A DNA stretch of 64,000 nucleotides from Nageia nagi (taxonomy: Eukaryota > Pinophyta): NCBI GenBank assembly GCA_050084985.1, contig JBITNC010000001.1, positions 97,030,001-97,094,000 on the forward strand, in the 5' to 3' direction. The notes beneath the pieces were generated by a model. That model was not told where the DNA came from. It searched no databases and saw only the letters and a program-made list of their open reading frames with translations. Position 1 is the first letter of the stretch; each line of letters begins with the position of its first letter. The translations under genes were made by a program, and so were the position numbers. This document shows, piece after piece, positions 57,409-64,000 of this stretch.

Positions 57409-57793
57409 AACACATAAAAATTATAAAATTAAAAAATATACCTAGATGGGAACATCTAAAGGTCACTTGGCAATTGGGTGCCCTGCCCTTGTATGATGTA
57501 AATATATGTTACATGTCATTATAACAGTGATTATCCAGTAAATATGTAATGTATGAAAAGGTTATCTTAGAATAATCTTCTTGTTATCACTACATTCACT
57601 TTATCCTTTCTTTCATAAAGAAATGACATACCCTAGATGATAGAAAAACATAAACTTTGTATGTTTGTAGAAAAATCAAAAACTCCAAACACTTAATACA
57701 TTAAGGAATTCTAAGAGAATTTGAATGAAATTATTTTAGAAACATTAAAAGTGAAACATTACATATCTATCCTATTATTCATTTCATCTCAAA

Positions 57794-57878
57794 CCCAAGA
57801 ATCATTTGGTAAAAAAAAAAAGTGAGAATGACAATATATATATATATATATATATACATAATATTAATGATTCTTGGG
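57794..57878. repeat. 13 bp perfect inverted repeat around an AT microsatellite
   Basis: cccaagaatcatt (57794-57806) and aatgattcttggg (57866-57878) flank a run of A and about twelve ta units. Around it (57409-57793, 57879-58289) no gene is recognised. Confidence 0.8.
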
Positions 57879-58289
57879 TGATTACAATATCCTCTATCGG
57901 GGCTATGGACGCCTGACTGGCAGTAGAGCAAGGTTGTAGCAGGATCAAGGTGGTTAAGCAATTTTCTATGGACCTCTATATGTTCCATATGGATGGATTA
58001 GCTCATTAATGTTTCTGAGATAATTCCATGTCAAATGATTTAAGAAGGGAAATGAATGTCACTACACACACATGGAGTTTTAGGTTTTTTATCAACATAT
58101 AATAATATTGTTTTATATCATCTTAGGTTGTTAAATCTTGAAATAAAGAAAGATAAGGTAGATGTTATAATAACTTGGTTATTAATTCAAAGGTCACTTA
58201 ATCTTCTTTGTTATAATGAATATCCTTCATATTATATAATTTGTTGGTGTTTAGGATCATTCATTTCATTTTGTTAAACCCATTTTGCA

Positions 58290-58960
58290 CTATTATACAT
58301 CTTACCTTTGAACGTTATTAAAATTTGCATTTCTTTGGTAAGGATAAGAATGATTCTTTATTGTTCCCCTGACCAAGATAAAGTTAATGTTCATATGCAT
58401 CCACAAGTCACTAGTGTGTCATGCTAAACCATTTTCACTATTAGCCATTATCTTTGAACATTATTAAAATTGCTTTTCTTTGGAAAGGATAAGAATGATT
58501 CTTTATTGCTCCCCTGACCAAGATAAAGTTAATGTTCATATACATTCCTAAAGTCACCATTGTTCCATGTTAAACCATGTTTTAAATATACATATCACCT
58601 TTGAACATTATTAAAATTTGCTTTTCTTTGGTAAGGATAAGAATGATTGTTTATTATTCTCCTAACCAAGATAAAGTTAATGTTCATATGCATCCATACG
58701 TCATTAGTCCCCATTACCTTTGAGCATTATTAAAATTTGCTTTTCTTTGGTAAGGATAAGAATGATTGTTTATTATTCTCCTAACCAAGATAAAGTTAAT
58801 GTTCATATGCATCCATACGTCATTAGTCCCCATTACCTTTGAGCATTATTAAAATTGCTTTTCTTTGGAAAGGATAAGAATGATTATTTATTATTCTCCT
58901 GACCAAGATAAAGTTAATGTTCATAACATCCATAAAGAATTAGTTTTCATGTCAAGTGGT
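58290..58960. repeat. Tandem array of five 120-145 bp units
   Basis: Each unit holds ctttgaacattattaaaatt, tttggtaaggataagaatga and ccaagataaagttaatgttc (variants). Units 4 and 5 (from about 58709 and 58833) are almost identical, so this end of the array expanded last. Confidence 0.9.
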
Positions 58961-59215
58961 TTTTTATAAAAAATTGCCAAGTGCAAAAAATGATGCATCT
59001 GATTCCGTAAAATTTTAATAAAAATATGTCCTTACATAATCTTGAAATCTAAAAAATTTAATATTTGAAAATAAAAAATTTAAAATCTAGATATTTGAAA
59101 TAATATCTAAAGTCAATATAAAGATTTAAATTCATTTCTTAAATAATGTACTAAAAGATTTATTAAGTTATCATTAGATAAAAATACATCATATATATAT
59201 CATCAAAATGGAAAA
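58961..59215. other. AT-rich spacer
   Basis: No coding or structural signal seen. Confidence 0.4.
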
Positions 59216-59547
59216 TCAATGTCCTCCAATAGATACAACATCATCATGAGGATCGCTAGGATGCTCTAAAGAACTCTCATCCCTAGTAATGGATCTCAAG
59301 CCTATAGCATATGTACGAGGAGATACACCCCTCGCAGTAGATTGAGATCGAGAAGCTGATGTTGCATGACGACTTCGACTCCCTGAATGACACAAGCCAC
59401 CAGAAACTGGTGAACGAGGAAACCCTGGTACTGGCCTAAGTGGTGAACTAGGACCATTAGAAAAATATCTCGAGAAACCAGGTAGCCAAAGCTCCACAGC
59501 CCTGCGATAATAATTTTGCTCTCTCAACTAATCTACCATGAAAACTG
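59216..59547 (-). pseudogene. Antisense Ser/Arg/Pro-rich reading frame in the 18 kb element
   Basis: On the minus strand an ATG at about 59547 gives MVD, one stop (TAG, one change from CAG Gln), then 102 open residues to a TGA at 59216: LREQNYYRRAVELWLPGFSR, then a Ser/Arg/Pro/Gly-rich part (SGSRSRHATSASRSQSTARG) and an acidic end (HPSDPHDDVV). Base composition is clearly richer in G and C than its surroundings, which is unlike chance open frames in this window. Antisense frames between pol and the 3' LTR are known from several plant Tat elements (for example Grande). I do not recognise the protein; the opening LREQNY resembles starts of coiled-coil proteins of plant elements. Confidence 0.5.
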
Positions 59548-59559
59548 TTTTGTTTTAAA

Positions 59560-60362
59560 AACCTTCACGTCATGGATCGTTAGCGATCATTATGTCGATC
59601 ATTAATGATTTAAATCAAATTGATAACGATTATTGATAGGTAATGATTCATAAGTAATCGTTGATGATTTATACTATTTGAAAATGTACAAAATGAAGTA
59701 TATTTTCTTTAAATATCTTAAAATTTATTGTGTATAGACAAAATATTAAAAAGCTTCATTCACTAAGGTGAAAGTGAACACATTACAAATCACATTATTT
59801 TTCGCCTAGAAGAATGCTCCAATGTCACATGACTGCTACATACATCGGCACATGCAAGACTAGTATTGAGTAAACTTACTAGGGTAAAATGATTAAAATC
59901 GCTATTAAAACAAGTCTAAACACAAGAAATTAAGATATTCATAGCAAAATATACTATTATAAAGATAGTATTTTTACTATATCATGACGATCACTTTACA
60001 GTCATTAACAATAATAAAAGATTGTCAACGATCCTTGACTAAGTCAAATATGAAAAATAGATCGGACTAAGTTTGAGCTCAAATGGCAAAACAATCACAG
60101 GATGTAAGAGATCATCTTGAAACCTCGTTGTCAAGACAAAGGATAATACTATTACAAGTCATATATTAAAGAAAACTTATATAGTATAGGTGCACTTAGA
60201 CATGCAAAATGACATAACAAAAATGTCATGCAACTATCACACAAGCTCAATACGTCATCATACCAAAAATATTCACTTCCGAAGTTATCAACTTTGCCAA
60301 ATAGTAAAGCTTCTCATTATAAATTTTTTGAAATTATCAACCCTATCTTTGGTTGATAATTC
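59560..60362. other. Non-coding 3' region of the 18 kb element
   Basis: Contains repeated short motifs such as cgatcattaatgat (59576-59660) and dispersed tgacgatcac-like pieces. No gene recognised. Confidence 0.4.
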
Positions 60363-60377
60363 AAAAAAGGGGAAAAA
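60363..60377 (+). other. Polypurine tract of the 18 kb element
   Basis: AAAAAAGGGGAAAAA directly before the TG of the 3' LTR. Confidence 0.95.
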
Positions 60378-62336
60378 TGTAGACACTCAAAATAAACCCT
60401 ATTTTTAATTTAATAAATAAATAAATAAAATAAGTATTGTTTCTAATATATATCACATTAAAATAATTGTTGATTAAGATTGTATAATATATATGCACCA
60501 TGAACAATCTTAACCAAAGTAAATCAAGAATAATCGTTAGCCTCGTCATACTTCCGAAATGTTATACTTACTGGTTCCAGCTATTTGATCACTCCTTGAT
60601 GATGTCATCACTTTTGGACCGATTTCATTCAAAATGTGAACATCATTCTCCCCGTGATGTCATCATCATACTTTTGGAATGTTATACTTACTAGGTTCTG
60701 ACTATTTGATCACTCCCTGATGATGTCATCACTTCTGGGACCCAATTTCATTCAAAAATGTGAACATCATTCTCCCCGTGATGTCATTGTCATACTTCCA
60801 AAATGTTATACTTACCAATTCTGGCTATTCAATCACTACTTAATAACTTCATCACTTCCAGGATTCGATTTCATTCAAAACTGTGAACATCGTTCTCCCC
60901 GTGATGTCATCATCATACTTTTGGAATGTTATACTTACCAGTTCTGGCTATTTGATCACTCCTTGATGATGTCATCACTTTTAGGATCCGGTTTCATTCA
61001 AAATATGAACATCTTCTCCCTATGACATCATCATCATTTCCTTCCAGAATGCTTTTACTCATCAGCTCCGGCTATTTACTCACCCCTTGCTGACCTCATC
61101 ATCTTCGGAACCTGGGCTTTTCCAACTAAGCTTTATCATTTCCTTCTAGAATACTTAATTTATGGGCTCTGGCTTCTTCGATTATCTCTTGCTAACCTCA
61201 CCATCTTTGAAACCAGTTTTTACCAAAATGCGACTATCCTATCCTCTATGACATCATCATCTCATTCCGAATGCTTTTACTACTGACTCCAGCTTGTTTT
61301 GTTTGCTCTAGAAAAACTCCCAGGGATCTTAAAATGAACTCATGATTGTAAGTAAGGTACACCAGGGCTTCAATAAAGGATTTAAAATTATATTATTGGA
61401 TCAATCTTTTTCAAACAAGTGGTCTTACGATCCCTGTCATCAAAAAATGACCATAGAACGACCATTCTAATGTTAATATATAATCACTAAAAAATTGGTG
61501 ACAATCCATGAACAGTTAAATAGCAAACAAATCTAAGCTTGGAATAGCCTATACGTATAATTTGTAATCATGGATATAGGTGGAAGATAACAACACTTCA
61601 AAATTTAGGTCAAGAGGTTACCTGGAATCTCGTGACACCAAAACAAATGAATAACAAACTTTGAAGCTTATAAATAAAGGCTTTGTATGTGAACAAAGGG
61701 ACCCAATTTTACTGTAGCGAAGCTCTGCCAAAATCATATCAGGAGCTTATTAGTAGAAAGTTGTAAGCTTGATTAATAGCAGAACTCATATCGATTATAT
61801 TTTCCAGATTATGTTATTCATCTTGCTGATTCATATGTGTGAGTAGGTATGCTTTTGATGTTTTGTTCATTTTCTATGTGCAGGTCAATACAGAAAAAGA
61901 ATGATGAAAGTAAGCATGAAAGAAAACAACAAGGAATAGACAAAAACACTCCATAACTCTGTAAAGATTACTCTATTGCATACAGAGCTGATTGTCGATG
62001 ATTCAAAGATTGGTTGGCAGTGATTCACCAAATCGGTAACAAAGGCCAAAGGTTTACAATGAACACAATTATGGTGTAGAGAATGCAGAGTCGTTCTTTG
62101 ATCGTTACCGATCCAACTAACTGATGTCCATCCATTATTGACTATTATCGATCCACAATGATCGTTGTCAAATGCTGATTAAAACCGATCAATAAAAACT
62201 CGCTTTTTGTATTCAAATACTGTAGAATATAGTATCATTATTATTATTGATGTGTATTGTGAGTATGTTCATGATAGTTATGTTGAATGATTCATCTATC
62301 TAAATTGCATTTTAGGTTCATATTTTGATATACACA
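60378..62336 (+). repeat. 3' LTR of the 18 kb element
   Basis: 1959 bp, collinear with the 5' LTR, including the 122 bp repeats (about 60545-61300) and the TATA-like site (61669-61676). Followed by AATGC. Confidence 0.95.
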
Positions 62337-62341
62337 AATGC

Positions 62342-62951
62342 AAATGGAGTTGTAATGCACTATTGGTCTACTTTGTAAATATTGATGCATATATCAAAAA
62401 TATGGCAATAACATGTAGCAGAAACATAGTAGCATTTACTTAGATTATATATTCATTATATTAATTAGTAAATGCACAAATAATCAAGCATACATTCATT
62501 AACAAGTACATCATTGGTGCCCTAAAATTGCATACCACCAATGCCATAGGATGAACAAAATTACGAACATGAACAAGAATGTACCAATGAGCGAATTAGC
62601 AAATAATCAAATGATAAACATACATGCAAACTTACAAAAAAATAGATGTGCAATATATATTGAAAAAATAAATTACAATCCTTCAAATGATCTTCAATTG
62701 ATAATCCTTGTATTAGCTTGAAATGATTATTTGCCCATGATTTGCTCATGTTCTATAGGTCATCAAATGATGCCTTTATAAATGATACAAGTTTACATGA
62801 CTTTGATATTTTGACCCCTTGTACAATCCAAAAGGTCAAATACATAGCCTACACCTCTTTTATATATTTTTAATCCCTTTTCATATAATAATTTTTTAAG
62901 GGATTAAAATTATTTATTAAATACATAAAGGTTCATTTTGAGGCATCTACA
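62342..62951 (-). repeat. Gag tail remnant, then 3' LTR of another minus-strand element
   Basis: The first bases may continue the gag frame cut at 44348. The LTR is called from its start: on the minus strand TGTAGATGCCTCAAAATGAA from 62951, preceded by a polypurine tract. Its other end could not be placed. Confidence 0.5.
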
Positions 62952-62964
62952 TTTGCCCCTCTTT
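62952..62964 (-). other. Polypurine tract
   Basis: On the minus strand AAAGAGGGGCAAA, directly before the TGTAGATGCC start. Confidence 0.75.
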
Positions 62965-64000
62965 GGATGTGTGATTGAAGCAATGAAATTATATGTCCAA
63001 AAAAGAAGTTTAGTGAAGATATAGAAATTTTTTTTTTTGATCTTTTTATTAGTGTTATCTTTTATTGAATGATGTTGAGGGTCTTTATGTTACCCCCCTT
63101 TTGACTTGGGTGTCCTAGGAAAGATCCTTAAGTTGAGTAGCTAAGGTAAAAGCTATTGAAGAAGTTATGTTTAGGAATACTATTTGGATGATGTTTGGAT
63201 GACTATGAAAATCCATATCTGAGGCTAGAGATGGAAGGTATAATGTGCCTTCTTTATATTGACTCAATTATGAATCTATCTATTTTGTTGTGTCTAATAC
63301 TCAAGAACCATTTGTACTAACATCCATGCATAAAATAAAGAGGTTACACTTTGGATTGGTGGAAATGAAAATGAAATATATGCTATAATAGCCCAATAGA
63401 TTGTGAGCATAATGCTGGTGCCCTAGTTTTGACTATAATTTTCTTCTATTTTGTTTGATTTGTGTACCTATAGTAAAATTTTAGTCATAAAATAATGATG
63501 GATGCATAGTAAGTTGTTTCATCCATTAGAGATGATCCAATGTTAACATATTGCTCATAGCTACATCATCAATTTATCTTTTAAGTGAGTGAACTCACTA
63601 ACCCTATCGATGGCCTTCGATGATCATACATTTGTATGTTTATGATCCAAAGATATTATTAGATGGGTTCAAAGAAAAAACCATGTGGATACATAACAAA
63701 ATGTATCATCCATTAGAGATGATCTGAATACATTATGCTTTATATGGGTTTAAAGCAAAAAACCATGTGGATACATAGTAAGTTGTATCATCCATTAATG
63801 ATCAATCAATATCAACAACTTGCTAACAATTGTATCACCAATTTACTTTTAGGTGAGTGAACTCTCACTAGCCATTTCATTGGCCATCAATGCTCATGCA
63901 TTTTTATGTCCATGATTCAAAGATATTAGACTGTCAATTGTTTTTCATGCTACCGATGTTGTGCTAATAGTCAAGCACACCATCGATGTCATGTTTTGTG
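62965..64000 (-). other. 3' internal region of an element that continues to the right
   Basis: No coding sequence recognised. A unit of about 150 bp with tcatccattagagatgatc, aagtgagtgaactcactaac and cattggccatcaatg-type blocks occurs at about 63510-63658 and again at 63783-63930, with a partial copy at 63700-63740. Confidence 0.5.

Larger units (their letters stand above)
44349..62336 (+). mobile_element. 18 kb Tat-lineage Ty3/gypsy retrotransposon
   Basis: LTRs of 1957 and 1959 bp start TGTAGACACTC. The 3' copy ends ACACA; the 5' copy ends ACATA (one change). Flanked by the perfect duplication AATGC (44344-44348 and 62337-62341). Internal order: primer site, 1.75 kb structured leader, gag, protease, RT, RNase H, archaeal-type RNase H, integrase, accessory frame, repeats, antisense frame, polypurine tract. 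A second RNase H between the first one and integrase is the mark of the plant Tat lineage, as is an enlarged region after pol. In one hand-compared 215 bp LTR stretch I counted seven differences, six of them transitions. Stops in gag and pol make this copy non-autonomous now. Confidence 0.95.

Noticed and set aside
57779-57988. Minus-strand frame with a slightly GC-richer part (57890-57950)
   Set aside because: No recognisable protein; the frame runs into the ta microsatellite and is not supported by context.

Overview
The window looks like gene-poor, AT-rich nuclear DNA of a plant with a large genome, made almost entirely of nested and decayed LTR retrotransposons. A gymnosperm or another large-genome seed plant is plausible, but the species cannot be told. 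I found no bacterial-type gene organisation, no tRNA or rRNA gene and no convincing host gene. Every recognisable protein is a retroelement or transposon protein, or a plant mobile domain (PMD) relative that sits inside a retroelement. Most coding stretches carry in-frame stops and frameshifts.

Layout. 1-1726: 5' end of a minus-strand Ty3/gypsy element (gag, leader, tRNA-Met-type primer site, LTR). 1923-3180: a broken minus-strand transposon-type protein with a helix-turn-helix-like and a Cys/His segment. 3900-5225: remnant of another element's 3' region. 5230-13754: a minus-strand gypsy element with LTRs and gag but no visible pol, carrying a PMD gene in the opposite orientation. 16107-17574: a complete 1.47 kb TRIM-like element with target-site duplication TAATG and an internal minisatellite. 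17702-42229: a decayed minus-strand gypsy element of Tat type (gag, protease, RT fragment, a second opposite-strand PMD). It is split by a plus-strand pol-less element (27305-38918), which is itself split by a small gag-only element (30758-34226, target-site duplication AATTT). 42840-44348: LTR end, leader and gag start of a further element.

44349-62336 is the best-preserved element, an 18 kb Ty3/gypsy element of the Tat lineage on the plus strand. It has LTRs of 1957 and 1959 bp, target-site duplication AATGC, a primer-binding site and a polypurine tract. In order it carries gag, protease with a G-patch-like motif, reverse transcriptase, an ancestral RNase H, a second (archaeal-type) RNase H, and integrase with D,D-35-E spacing. 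About 4.3 kb of extra sequence follows pol. This holds a sense accessory reading frame with two copies of one unrecognised domain, tandem repeats, and a GC-richer antisense reading frame. The element inserted into the gag start of an older element. 62342-64000 holds a further minus-strand 3' LTR and its polypurine tract.

The most notable signals are: (a) three copies of a structured hairpin in the leader of the 18 kb element, with paired base changes that keep the stems; (b) the duplicated-domain accessory protein after pol; (c) three separate elements that carry an antisense gene between their coding region and 3' LTR, two of them PMD; (d) three elements with gag but no pol. All LTR boundaries, target duplications and translations were read by hand; no alignment or database search was run.
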